64,000 bases of DNA. Origin: Brachybacterium epidermidis. Its GTDB lineage: Bacteria; Actinomycetota; Actinomycetes; Actinomycetales; Dermabacteraceae. The notes under the pieces are model-generated. The model saw only the letters and a program-made list of their open reading frames with translations, made no database searches and was not told the origin of the DNA. The stretch lies in contig NZ_JADEYR010000002.1 in the NCBI RefSeq assembly GCF_015209585.1, positions 275,138 through 339,137 on the forward strand, in the 5' to 3' direction. A program made the translations under genes and the position numbers. Shown one piece after another: positions 26,852 to 35,523 of this stretch (position 1 is its first letter; each line of letters opens with the position of its first letter).

Positions 26852-27696
26852 CGAGGACCCAGCGCTCGATAGCGGAGATCCCCCTGCCAGCGGCCGACGT
26901 TCCATCCGATCATCTGCGCGGCATCGAGACGGCGTGGCAGGTCATGGCTCCGGAGGTCGGGGACGCGACGGAGTGTCTTGCGGAGCATCTGCAGCTCTCC
27001 CCGCACTGTGCTCCCGGGAATTCCGCGATCGCGGTGCTTCATCCACAGTTGGATGTACGTCACGCCGTAGCGACGGAACTGACGGAAGGCGCTGCGAGGC
27101 GTCGGGCGGTCCGTACGGTCCAAGAGCGCCCCCCGTGCAAGTGAGATCGTGAAACCGGCATGCTGTGCTCTCCAGCAGAAATCCACTTCATCATGACCGC
27201 CCACGAAGGATTCGTCGAACCCACCGATCGCGTCGATCACTTCGCGACGGATCGCCATGATGCCCCCGGGGAGATAGGGGAGATACCGCTGCGGACGCTC
27301 CATCTCGTAGGTCGACGGGTCGCGTGTGCTGAGGATGCCGCCCGCGATGCCGAGTGCCGGCTCCTTCGTGAAGGCGTCTGAGAATGCTGCGAGCACTCCG
27401 GGCCTGGCGCTGTCGTCTGCGTCGAGCAGGACCACGACCTCTCCACGAGCCGCTCTGATCCCGGCGTTGCGTGCGCAGTTCACGCCCTGCCGCTCGAACG
27501 CCGGGACGACGCGGATGTCCAGCCTGTCCGAGAAGCGCCTCGCAGCTTCGGCCGTGCCGTCGGTGGACCGATTATCCGCGACGACCACTTCGAACGGTGG
27601 AGCGTCCTCCTGGTGGATCAAGGCGTCGAGCTGCCGTCCGATCGTGTCGGCGGCGTTGTAGGCAGGGATCACGACGGTGAAGAGAACCGTGCTCAT
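26848..27696 (-). CDS. Glycosyltransferase family 2
   Basis: 282 residues from ATG 27696, overlapping the stop of the upstream gene by ATGA. It shows VVIPAYNAADTIGRQLDALI, VVADNRSTDGTAEAA, NCARNAGIRAARGEVVVLLD followed by ADD, and FVGGHDEVDFCWRAQHAGF. The minus-strand operon thus alternates GT2 and OCH1-like genes, as if made by duplication of a two-gene unit. It is a cytoplasmic transferase; donor unknown. Confidence 0.87.
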   Translation of the reverse strand: MSTVLFTVVIPAYNAADTIGRQLDALIHQEDAPPFEVVVADNRSTDGTAEAARRFSDRLDIRVVPAFERQGVNCARNAGIRAARGEVVVLLDADDSARPGVLAAFSDAFTKEPALGIAGGILSTRDPSTYEMERPQRYLPYLPGGIMAIRREVIDAIGGFDESFVGGHDEVDFCWRAQHAGFTISLARGALLDRTDRPTPRSAFRQFRRYGVTYIQLWMKHRDRGIPGSTVRGELQMLRKTLRRVPDLRSHDLPRRLDAAQMIGWNVGRWQGDLRYRALGPR

Positions 27697-28559
27697 CGAT
27701 AGTCCTCGAGCTGGGGGCGGAGCCGGTCGGAGAACCGGAGATGGGACTGGTGCTTGAGAGAGAGGGGCTGCGTGATGTCTCCCAGGATCTCCGTCCAGCG
27801 AATCGGGTAGCCTGCTGGGGCGCCATACGGGTCGCAACCTGAGGCATCCGCTTCTCGGAGGGGCTCCTGCAGGAAGTCGAGTCGAGCATGGAGCTCCCTC
27901 ATCCACTCCGTGGTGAACTGCGACCGGGGCCGGCAGATAAAGGCTGAGGTCCCGAGGACGGCGCGATAGTGCGCACGGAGGTGTGCTCCGAGCGAATGCG
28001 GCAAGTCCGGGACGTATGCGGAGGTGACCTCGCGGTAACCCATCACCCATGCATCAGGATCGTCGTTCATGGTGTCGATGAGCTCGCGCACTGGTGCGGT
28101 CTGCGGCTTCACGTCGAGATAGGCGCCGCCGTGGTGGTGCAGCGCGTAGGCGCGGAGGTAGTCGCTTCGGTGAACTACATGCAGGTCGCCATATGCGGCA
28201 TGGAAGGGCTGGCCCTCCACCAGGACATCCTCGGGCCCGGCGACGACACGAACATCGACGCCTGCCTGCTCCCGTAGGGCTTGGAGCGAGCGAGCGCGTC
28301 GAGGCGGCGGGGGGCCGCCGAGCCAGATCACCCAGAGCACAGCAGGCACCTCCTCCTGCTGGACGCCCTCGGGATCAGGTCGGCACAGGAAGGTGTGGGG
28401 GAACATTCCCTCGGTATAGGTGAACGGATGCTTCTCCTCGCGCCGAGCACCGCGGCGGTCGGCATCTCGCAACGCGGCCGCGGCTCCCGTGCGACGCAGC
28501 TTCTTCGAGACCAGAAACGCCTGATGCTTGGCCTGTCGGAGACCATCCATCATTCTCAC
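27693..28559 (-). CDS. Capsular sugar transferase (OCH1/Gly_transf_sug type), intact paralogue
   Basis: 288 residues. The core VHRSDYLRAYALHHHGGAYL followed by DVK matches the amber-interrupted gene 1 kb away, and both share the N-terminal pattern KHPFTYTEGMFPHTF / RHPYVYTAGMYRRSF. The family is known for sugar transfer in capsule and glycoprotein pathways with a DxD region after the GG; here the third residue is lysine, a variant seen in both copies, so it is not damage. Coupled on both sides. Confidence 0.78.
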   Translation of the reverse strand: MRMMDGLRQAKHQAFLVSKKLRRTGAAAALRDADRRGARREEKHPFTYTEGMFPHTFLCRPDPEGVQQEEVPAVLWVIWLGGPPPPRRARSLQALREQAGVDVRVVAGPEDVLVEGQPFHAAYGDLHVVHRSDYLRAYALHHHGGAYLDVKPQTAPVRELIDTMNDDPDAWVMGYREVTSAYVPDLPHSLGAHLRAHYRAVLGTSAFICRPRSQFTTEWMRELHARLDFLQEPLREADASGCDPYGAPAGYPIRWTEILGDITQPLSLKHQSHLRFSDRLRPQLEDYR

Positions 28560-29701
28560 TGCGGCATCTCCCCTTTGTCGCGAGATTCATCAATACCCTC
28601 GATCGCCGCACGGACGGATCGAGCCCAGCCGCTCCACTCCGCGTTGTCCGCGGCCCACCGGGCGGCATCGTCGGAGAAAGACTCGAGATCCTCAATGAGG
28701 ACCCGCTCTTCGACAGCGCTGATGAACGGCTCCGGCGTCCCATCGTCGGCGATGAGCCAGCCCGACCTGCCGTCGACCACGAGGTCGGTCAGCCCACCCG
28801 TCGCGGTTGCGAGGACGGGGAGTCCGTGGTGCAGCGCATCGGTCACGACCACCCCACCCGCACTTGCCCTCGACGGCTCCAGGAGGACGTCGTGCGTCAG
28901 GTACGCGCTGCTCATCTGCTCACGGTCGAGCCGGCCAGCCCGCACCACGTGCTCCGGGAGAGACGGGACCGCGTCCCCGACCACGGTGAGCAGCACGTCG
29001 TGGCCGCGCCGGCGCAGCTCGTCCACCGCGGAGACGGCGAGGTCTCCTCCCTTTCGTCCCCAATCGCTGGCGACGAAGAGCAGCCGCAACGGAGCATCCG
29101 GATGCTTCGGGCGACGGACTTCTCCGGGACGCGGTTTCACCCCGGGACCAAGATGGGCGACTCGCACGAGCGAGGGGCGAACCCCGAGGTCATCGATCAG
29201 TCGCTCACGGCTCCAGGCGGAAGCGACCACGAATGCCTCGGTGCGCTCGGCGACCTCGTGTTCGATGCGCAGGGCTCTTCTGCGCACAAGGGCCGGCACC
29301 CGGGCGAGGTCCGGATAGGTATTCGCCAGCGCCGCGAAGGAAGAGTCCGTGACCTGCACGATCCGGCGTGAGCTCGGCACCTCGAGGAGCTCGGGTGTCG
29401 CGGCGATCCCGATGATCGGCGCGCTCTCCGGGAGGGTCCGGAGAGCGCGTGCGAGCGGGCGGCTCCGACGCCGCGCGGATGACGGAGACCACGCGGGAAG
29501 ATGTGTGCGATCGCGGAGGCCGTAGAGGCGAGCGAGGACTCGGTCGACGAGAGCAGTCTCCGTTCCGGTCGGCACGAAATCCACCCGCTCGAACTCGTCG
29601 CGCAGCGCCTCCATCATAGGCAGCACTACGCCGGACCACGAGCGGGGCGATGTGGGGTCCCAGGGGCTCGTGACGATGACGTGATCGGCTCGGGTGCTCA
29701 A
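28556..29701 (-). CDS. Glycosyltransferase family 4 with TTG start
   Basis: 381 residues. No ATG or GTG fits the start; TTG 29701 has GGAG seven bases upstream and puts the first secondary structure (HVIVTSPWDPTSPRSWSG) at the right distance. GT-B motifs: RVAHLGPGVKPRPGE, LLFVASDWGRKGGDLAVSAV, VVTDALHHGLPVLATATGG. A much longer open frame extends upstream to 31573 antisense to the ABC gene; it is not coding. The ribosome site sits in a strong hairpin (see 29706-29724). First gene of a four-gene coupled minus operon. Confidence 0.82.
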   Translation of the reverse strand: MSTRADHVIVTSPWDPTSPRSWSGVVLPMMEALRDEFERVDFVPTGTETALVDRVLARLYGLRDRTHLPAWSPSSARRRSRPLARALRTLPESAPIIGIAATPELLEVPSSRRIVQVTDSSFAALANTYPDLARVPALVRRRALRIEHEVAERTEAFVVASAWSRERLIDDLGVRPSLVRVAHLGPGVKPRPGEVRRPKHPDAPLRLLFVASDWGRKGGDLAVSAVDELRRRGHDVLLTVVGDAVPSLPEHVVRAGRLDREQMSSAYLTHDVLLEPSRASAGGVVVTDALHHGLPVLATATGGLTDLVVDGRSGWLIADDGTPEPFISAVEERVLIEDLESFSDDAARWAADNAEWSGWARSVRAAIEGIDESRDKGEMPQ

Positions 29702-29705
29702 CTTA

Positions 29706-29724
29706 GTGCTCCGGCCCGGAGCAC
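29706..29724. promoter_or_regulatory. Perfect GC palindrome covering the ribosome site of the GT operon
   Basis: GTGCTCCGGCCCGGAGCAC is symmetric about one base. On the minus-strand transcript it can fold into an 8-bp stem with a 3-base loop, and its 3' arm contains the GGAG that serves the TTG start at 29701. It may throttle translation of the operon or be an operator between the divergent units. Inference. Confidence 0.5.
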
Positions 29725-29875
29725 CGGGTGGGTGAAATGACGCTGCACGACAGGCCGCTCCACGGGTTCGGGGGACACGGACAGGGTCAACTCCGTTCTG
29801 ACCGTAGGATATGGCACGAGGAACACACGGCCCGACGTGCCGCTCGGCGTTTCTGACGTATGGGAGAAGGTGGAA

Positions 29876-31720
29876 ATGCAGACCACGGAACGAGGGGGCA
29901 TCCGCGCCGTGGCCGCTCGGTTGCGCGCCGTCATCGCGATCGTGCCTTGGAGCATGCGGGGAAGTCTGATCGGCCTGCTGCTCACCTCGATCATCTCGGC
30001 GCTGCTCGACCTCGTCGCGGTGGCGCTCATGCTGCCGCTCACCCAGATGCTCATGTCGCCGGAGTCCGTTCCTAGCGTGGTGGAGCGCTTCGTCGTGCCG
30101 CTCGTGGGCACACGCGACCGCCAGACGCTCCTCCTCGCCGTGACGCTCGTCGTCGGCCTTGTCTTCGTCACGAAGAATCTCGGCGTGATCGGTATCCGGT
30201 GGTGGAGCCTGGGGGTCGTCAACCGGGCACAGGCCGCGGCGCAGGCGGCCATGCTGGAGCGATATCTGCGCTCGGACTTCCAGGAGTTCCGTCGCCGATC
30301 CCGCTCCAAGATCCTGCAGGTCATCACCGGAGCCATTCCGCAGGCGTTCAACGGGGTCCTCCTGGGGGCGATCCTCGTCCTCACGGACGCGCTTGCGATC
30401 GTCGCGATCTTCCTCGCCCTCGTGCTCATGGCTCCGCTCGCCTCGGTGCTGGCGATCCTCGTCTTCGGTGGGACAGCATTGCTGGTTGCTCGGGTGTTCA
30501 AGCCCTTCGCCTACAAGTTCGGGCTCAGGGGCTTGATGCTCGAGCAGGATGCGTGGTCCCATCTCAACCCGGCGATCGAGGGATTCCGGGAGACGAGGCT
30601 CTTCCGTAGGGAGTCCCTCTTCGTCGAGCGATATCGCATCAATCGCAGCCAGTACGCGAGGACGGCGCAGAGGCAGGGGATCCTGGGAGAGGCTCCGAAG
30701 TACCTCCTCGAGATCGCGATGATCATCGGGATTCTCCTGATCGCACTGCTCCTCTTCTGGCTCTACGACGAGGCGACCGCCTTCGGCCTGCTCGCGGTCT
30801 TCGCGGCCGGTGCGGTGCGCATCGTCCCAGCCTTGAACCGCGTCGTCGCGACCGTCAACAACCTCCGCGCGGCAATGCCGAACCTTACTTTCGCAGCGGA
30901 CGAGATCCGGAGTCTGGAGGACGAGGTCGGTCGGGTGGAGATCGCCCCGACCAGTGCGCAGGACGATCCGGTGCCTGAAGAACCCATCGAGGTCCGAGAT
31001 CTTGGTTTCCGCTACGCCACAGGCAGCCGCGATGTCCTCTCCGATGTGGACGTCCGGATCGATCGCGGGACGACCGTCGCCCTCGTAGGGCCCTCCGGGG
31101 CGGGGAAGACGACCTTCGCAGACCTCCTGGCCGGGCTTCTCCGACCCACCGCGGGCTCCATCACGGTCGGCGACATGGACCTCTCCCAGCAGCCACGACG
31201 CTGGATGTCCGAAGTGGCCGTCGTCTCCCAGCAGGTGTACCTCTGGGACGCGCCGCTCCGGGACCTCATCACCTTCGGTGCCCTGCGCGACGAGGTGGAC
31301 GAAGAGCACCTCGCCGATGTCGTGCGCCGAGCTCGGCTCGAAGACTTCGTCGCGGACCTGCCCGAAGGGCTCGGTCAGTGGGTGGGTGATGGAGGGGTGC
31401 GCGTCTCCGGCGGTCAGGCACAGCGGATAGGCATCGCACGCGCACTGTATGCGCGCCCGCGTGTGCTGATCCTCGACGAGGCGACCAGCGCTTTGGACAA
31501 CGAGACGGAGCACCAGATCACCGAGACCATCGCCGCGCTGCACGGCGAGCTCACCGTGATCGTGATCGCGCACCGTCTCTCGACCGTCAAGAACGCCGAC
31601 GACATCCTGTTCTTCTCAGAAGGCCGGCTCGCCGGCCAGGGCACCATGACCGAGCTGCACCGGCAGAACCCGGAGTTCGCACGCCTCGTGGAGCTGGGGC
31701 GGCTTGAGCTCGACGTCTGA
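29876..31720 (+). CDS. ABC transporter, lipid-linked oligosaccharide flippase type (PglK/MsbA-like)
   Basis: 614 residues from ATG 29876, preceded by GGGAGAAGG. An N-terminal half-transporter membrane domain with six helices (about 20-330) is fused to an ATPase: Walker A GPSGAGKTT near 406, signature VSGGQAQRIGIARAL near 510, Walker B VLILDEATSALD near 533. Placement among glycosyltransferases, the absence of any Wzx protein in the window, and the general layout point to a PglK-like flippase for the lipid-linked repeat. It is the only plus-strand gene between 26 and 33 kb. Confidence 0.82.
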   Translation: MQTTERGGIRAVAARLRAVIAIVPWSMRGSLIGLLLTSIISALLDLVAVALMLPLTQMLMSPESVPSVVERFVVPLVGTRDRQTLLLAVTLVVGLVFVTKNLGVIGIRWWSLGVVNRAQAAAQAAMLERYLRSDFQEFRRRSRSKILQVITGAIPQAFNGVLLGAILVLTDALAIVAIFLALVLMAPLASVLAILVFGGTALLVARVFKPFAYKFGLRGLMLEQDAWSHLNPAIEGFRETRLFRRESLFVERYRINRSQYARTAQRQGILGEAPKYLLEIAMIIGILLIALLLFWLYDEATAFGLLAVFAAGAVRIVPALNRVVATVNNLRAAMPNLTFAADEIRSLEDEVGRVEIAPTSAQDDPVPEEPIEVRDLGFRYATGSRDVLSDVDVRIDRGTTVALVGPSGAGKTTFADLLAGLLRPTAGSITVGDMDLSQQPRRWMSEVAVVSQQVYLWDAPLRDLITFGALRDEVDEEHLADVVRRARLEDFVADLPEGLGQWVGDGGVRVSGGQAQRIGIARALYARPRVLILDEATSALDNETEHQITETIAALHGELTVIVIAHRLSTVKNADDILFFSEGRLAGQGTMTELHRQNPEFARLVELGRLELDV

Positions 31721-31726
31721 CGCCTG

Positions 31727-32983
31727 TCAGACTCTCGATCGGCGGCACGTGATCGCGTCCTCGACGCCCGAGAGATACTCCCGGACGAACCTGTCCACCC
31801 CGTAGGTCGCGCGAGCGCGCAGAGCCGCCGTGTGGGCCCGAACCGCTGCATCGTGGTCGGACAGCACGTCGAGGGCTCCCTGGGCCAACTCGTGATCATC
31901 ATCGGAGACCAGGTCGAACAGGTCCGTGTCGATGCCCTCGGCTCCCACGGTGGTGGTGAGCGTCGGGATGCCGCGCACGATGGACTCGACCACCTTGAAC
32001 TTGACCCCGGCGCCGCGGTCGATAGGCGAGACGGTGGCGCGGAGTCCGGAGTACGCCTCGTCGAGATCGTCGACGAATCCGGTGAGTTCGACTCCGGGGA
32101 GCCCGCTGAGCTGGGCACGGGGCCCCTCTTCGAGACCTCCCCCGATGATGCGGAGCCGCGCATCCGGTCGAGCCGCACGGACGAGGGGCCAGATGTGCGT
32201 GGCGAGCCGCAGCGCGGTGTCACGGTTCTCGTGGCGACGCAGTGCGGCGACGAAGCCGACAACCGGGGGGCGGGAGCCGACATCGAAGAGCGGAGTGGAG
32301 TCATCGACGAGCGGCGGGGGGACGACGGAGGACGGCAGCCCTGGGATGCAACCATCGAGCAGCACCCGGTCCTTTTCAGAGAGGACGAAGCCACGGTCGA
32401 GAGCAGGGGCGGCGCGTCGGAGGAGCCGGCGATTACGGGCGCGATCCCTGAGTGCCTTCCGCGCGCTCTCCTTGTCTCCCGCGGCGTCGACGGCACGGGA
32501 GAGCTTCTGCTCGTTCACGTCGTGGAACATGCAGGTCGTCGCGGCGTTCGGGGCGAGCTTCCGGATCAGGGGAGCGAGGCGACCGTACTCCTCCCATTGA
32601 AGGTCCACGAGGTCCGCGGTACGGAGCAGCCGACGGGCCGAGCGGTTCATGAACAGATCTGCGAGGAAGTGCCAAGGGGCCTCGGCGAGGTCTCGCGAGG
32701 GCAGGGCGGGGAGCGCACGATGGACGATGGTCAGCGCCAGTCGGTGCAGGCCTCGATGGTCGCGCGGCCTGCCGAGCATGTGGGTCGGAGCGGCCGGCGC
32801 GGTCTCGTGGAGGGCCTCGATCGTGGCTCTCGTAGACGGCACGAGCACTTTGACGTGCGCGCAGGATGCCAGATGGGCCTGCACGATCCTGGTGAGCAGG
32901 AGCCCGCCCGCATGGGTCGGCGACTCGAGGGCAGGGACTGGCGAGATGACGACAACACGGCGGGGTGCTTCTGGGACGGTCAT
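31727..32983 (-). CDS. Glycosyltransferase family 4 (GT-B)
   Basis: 418 residues. VVVISPVPALESPTHAGGLL begins the acceptor domain, with DLVDLQWEEYGRLAPLIRK and TCMFHDVNEQKLSRAVDA inside it. The donor domain holds PPVVGFVAALRRHENRDTAL, LRIIGGGLEE and SPIDRGAGVKFKVVESIVRG, a GT4-type end. It is convergent with the flippase (6 bases apart) and coupled by ATGA to a broken GT2 gene upstream. Confidence 0.8.
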   Translation of the reverse strand: MTVPEAPRRVVVISPVPALESPTHAGGLLLTRIVQAHLASCAHVKVLVPSTRATIEALHETAPAAPTHMLGRPRDHRGLHRLALTIVHRALPALPSRDLAEAPWHFLADLFMNRSARRLLRTADLVDLQWEEYGRLAPLIRKLAPNAATTCMFHDVNEQKLSRAVDAAGDKESARKALRDRARNRRLLRRAAPALDRGFVLSEKDRVLLDGCIPGLPSSVVPPPLVDDSTPLFDVGSRPPVVGFVAALRRHENRDTALRLATHIWPLVRAARPDARLRIIGGGLEEGPRAQLSGLPGVELTGFVDDLDEAYSGLRATVSPIDRGAGVKFKVVESIVRGIPTLTTTVGAEGIDTDLFDLVSDDDHELAQGALDVLSDHDAAVRAHTAALRARATYGVDRFVREYLSGVEDAITCRRSRV

Positions 32984-33181
32984 CGAAGTTCAGCGTTCTC
33001 TTCCGGGCTGCAGGCAAGATCGTCGGGGTAGGGAATCATGCTCTCCTTGGTCCCCAGTGACGGCCCAGAGAATCGCTCGCGGCCGAGAATCGAGCTGGCC
33101 CGAGAGGGATGCGAGCTGCAGCGGGATGGTCGATTGTGCCTGGTAACACTGAATGATCACGCTGACCGTGGGACCGGCCAC
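32980..33181 (-). pseudogene. GT2 glycosyltransferase remnant with large internal deletion
   Basis: GTG 33181 has AAGGAGGGGAA just upstream and starts AGPTVSVIIQCYQAQSTIPL, a normal GT2 N-terminus, for about 30 residues. The frame then becomes unrelated and ends at 32990. In another frame the last ~30 codons end in a TGA that overlaps the next gene's ATG (ATGA), as all genes in this locus do. So both ends of the original gene survive and the middle ~750 bases are gone. Confidence 0.65.
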
Positions 33182-33457
33182 TTCCCCTCCTTGCCCGGCG
33201 CACGGCCCCGGTGCGGGCGTGCGACGCCTCGAACGATAGCTGCAATTCGGCAGGGTCGACTAAGGGCTTCGAGAGTCATTGTTCGTCTCTCTGGTCGCGT
33301 TCTCGCTCGGAGTCCAGGCTGTCCGTTGCCGAACAGTAGCGGGTGTGACGCCACCCACTCGGCGGAGGCGAGGAAAATCTTCAGTTCCTCATCAGGGTGC
33401 GCCGCCGAGCTTTCGGTCAAGTCCCAGGAAGTGGTGTAGCGATCCTTCGATGAGGGG

Positions 33458-34797
33458 TCAGGCTGTCAGCGCGGGCAGGGCATCGGTGTTCACCTCGTTC
33501 ACGGGGCTGGTGGTGAGGGTGAGGCGGCAGCGGGCGAGGACGTCAAGGCCGAGATAGCGGCGGCCCTCGGCCCATTCATCGGTCTGCGCAGCCAGGACCG
33601 CGCCGACGAGCCGGACGATCGCCTCGCGAGAGGGGAAGATGCCCACCGAGTCGGTCCGTCGACGGATCTCGCGGTTCAGACGCTCGGCGGGGTTGTTCGA
33701 CCAGATCTGGACCCAGACGTCTTTGGGGAAGCCGGTGAACGCGAGGACGTCGGCGCGGGCGGCATCGAGGTGATCGGCCGCGTCGGGCAGTTTCTCGCTG
33801 ACGTAGTCCAGCAGCCGCTCGAACTGGGCGTTCACGGCTGTCGCGTCGGGCTGGTCATAGACGCTGTGCAGCATCGCCTTCACGGCCGGCCACATGCCCT
33901 TGGGGCAGATGCTCATCAGGTTCGCGGCGTAGTGGGTGCGTTCCCCCACGCGCTTCGCTCTCAAGCGGGAGGTGCCCCCAGTCGCTGCCCGGACGCTCCG
34001 GGCAGGTGAGCGGCGATCGCCTCGACCAGCCCGGCGTGCGCATCCGAGGTGACCAGACGGACCCCGCCCAGACCGCGAGCGACCAGGTCCGCGAAGAAGC
34101 TGCTCCATGCCGCCCCGGTCTCACTGGTGGCCACTCGCATGCCGAGCACTTCGCGGTGCCCGTCGCCGTTCACGCCGGTCGCGAGCAGGACGACGGCGTT
34201 GATCACCCGTCCGCCCTCGCGGACCTTCATCGTCAGCGCGTCAGCGGAGACGAATGTGAAGGGGCCGGCCGCGTCCAAGGGCCGGTGGCGGAACTGCTCG
34301 ACATGCTCGTCAAGATCGGCTGCCATGCGGCTGACCTGCGACTTCGAGAGCGAGTTGATGCCGAGGGTCTTGACGAGCTGGGGCCCCGGATGCGATGTGC
34401 GCGAAGCGTGCATCCGGGGAGCCATGCGGCGGGTGGAGACGCCGGCGAGGTAGCAGTCCGCCACGACGGTGATCAGGGCGGATTCAGCGCGCTTGCGCCG
34501 CTCGAGCAGCCAGTCGGGGAAGTAGGTGCCAGAGCGGAGTTTGGGGACGGCCACATCGATCGTCCCGACCCGTGTGTCGAGGTCGCGATGGCGGTAGCCG
34601 TTGCGCTGTGCAGAACGACCAGCGCTGGGCCTTCCGTACTCTGCGCCGGCGACGGCATCAGCGTCCGCGGAGAGCAGGGCGTTGATCACGTCCTGCAGCA
34701 GGCTGCGCATCAGGTCCGGGGACGCTTCGGCCAGGGCTTCACCGAGCAGGCCGGAAGGGTCGACAATGTGAGGAGGGGACTGATGCGCGATCAGGTG
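33458..34797 (-). pseudogene. IS256-family transposase, 5'-truncated and split by a hairpin insertion
   Basis: Two open pieces together make one IS256 transposase. Piece one (from ~34797, PPHIVDPSGLLGEALAEASP onward, to 33961) includes GINSLSKSQVSRMAADLDEH. Piece two (~33935 to 33458) continues RTHYAANLMSICPKGMWPAV and VQIWSNNPAERLNREIRRRT. They are in different frames because ~40 bases are inserted at 33941-33980. No start codon fits the 5' end, which looks truncated by the next element. A second fragment of a near-identical transposase lies at 55683-56045. Confidence 0.85.
33941..33980. repeat. Short GC hairpin element in IS256 transposase (copy 1)
   Basis: About 40 bases with TTCCCCCACGCGCTT at one end and AAGCGGGAGGTGCCCCCA at the other interrupt the reading frame exactly between QR and RTHYAAN. 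The arms CGCTT/AAGCG can pair. The terminal GGTGCCCCCA is shared with two other insertions in this window (43855-43891, 54684-54709). Confidence 0.7.
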
Positions 34798-34845
34798 TCA
34801 CATGATCTGTGGCGCTGAGAAGCGTTGCAGGGAAGGATGTGCATC

Positions 34846-35133
34846 ATGCCTGCTCCCTACCCCCAGGAGTTCCGTGACGACGTCGTCCGTGTCGCGAGGA
34901 ACCGCGAACCTGGCCAGAAGCTCTCCCAGATCGCGCGTGACTTCGGAATATCCGAGTCGTGTCTGACGAACTGGATGCGTCAAGCCGACGTCGAGGACGG
35001 CAACAGGCCCGGCAAGACCCGGGAGGACTCGGTCGAGCTGCGCGATGCGCGCAAGCGGATCCGGCTGCTCGAGCAGGAGAACGAGGTCCTCCGCCGTGCC
35101 GCGGCCTACCTCTCCCAGGCGAACCTGGGCTGA
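34846..35133 (+). CDS. IS3-family OrfA, remnant of a truncated element
   Basis: 95 residues from ATG 34846, preceded by GGGAAGG. It has the OrfA helix-turn-helix (KLSQIARDFGISESCLTNWM) and leucine-zipper-like end (RIRLLEQENEVLRRAAAYL). The frame breaks off right after LSQANL, where a 66-base end of a different IS3 element begins at 35131; no matching OrfB follows. Non-functional remnant. Confidence 0.82.
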   Translation: MPAPYPQEFRDDVVRVARNREPGQKLSQIARDFGISESCLTNWMRQADVEDGNRPGKTREDSVELRDARKRIRLLEQENEVLRRAAAYLSQANLG

Positions 35134-35196
35134 CCCCGTTTCGTAGGTCCAGTCGTTATGAGAGTCGTCCTGTTGCCCGCGGTCGCGGGCAGGGAG
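35131..35196 (+). repeat. 66-bp left end of IS407-like element, duplicate of 38951-39016
   Basis: Identical at all 66 positions to the left end of the IS3(IS407-like) element at 38951. Only this end remains here; the rest was replaced where the next IS3 element begins at 35197. It shows that a second copy of that element once lay here, and the pair is a substrate for recombination. Confidence 0.85.
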
Positions 35197-35523
35197 TGAA
35201 GCGCCCTGGGTTTCGTTCCGTGGTTAGACGGTCGCGGGCGCGGTCGTCGTGGTGTGAGTGTAGGCCGCTTCGACTGCCGCTGGAGTGCGGTAGTCGAGCG
35301 CCTCGTGGAGCCGGGTCGTGTTCCACCAGTGGACCCAGCCCATCGTCGCCAACTCGACTTCGCTGACCGAATCCCAGATCCGCTTCGAGTAGATCAGTTC
35401 CGTCTTGTAGAGACCGTTCACGGTCTCGGCCAGGGCGTTATCGTAGCTATCGCCAACGGTGCCGACTGATGCTTTCACCCCCGCTGCGATGAGAGCGTCC
35501 GAATAGGCCAGTGAGACATACTG

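Noticed and set aside
28556..31573. A 1005-codon open frame on the minus strand spanning the flippase gene
   Set aside because: Only its last ~381 codons show glycosyltransferase motifs. The rest is antisense to a clear ABC transporter and has the arginine/glycine/histidine-rich look of high-GC shadow frames.
33157..33420. An 87-codon minus-strand frame upstream of the GT2 remnant
   Set aside because: No recognisable motif, and its end overlaps the GT2 ribosome site. Could be the tail of a lost upstream gene, but nothing supports it.
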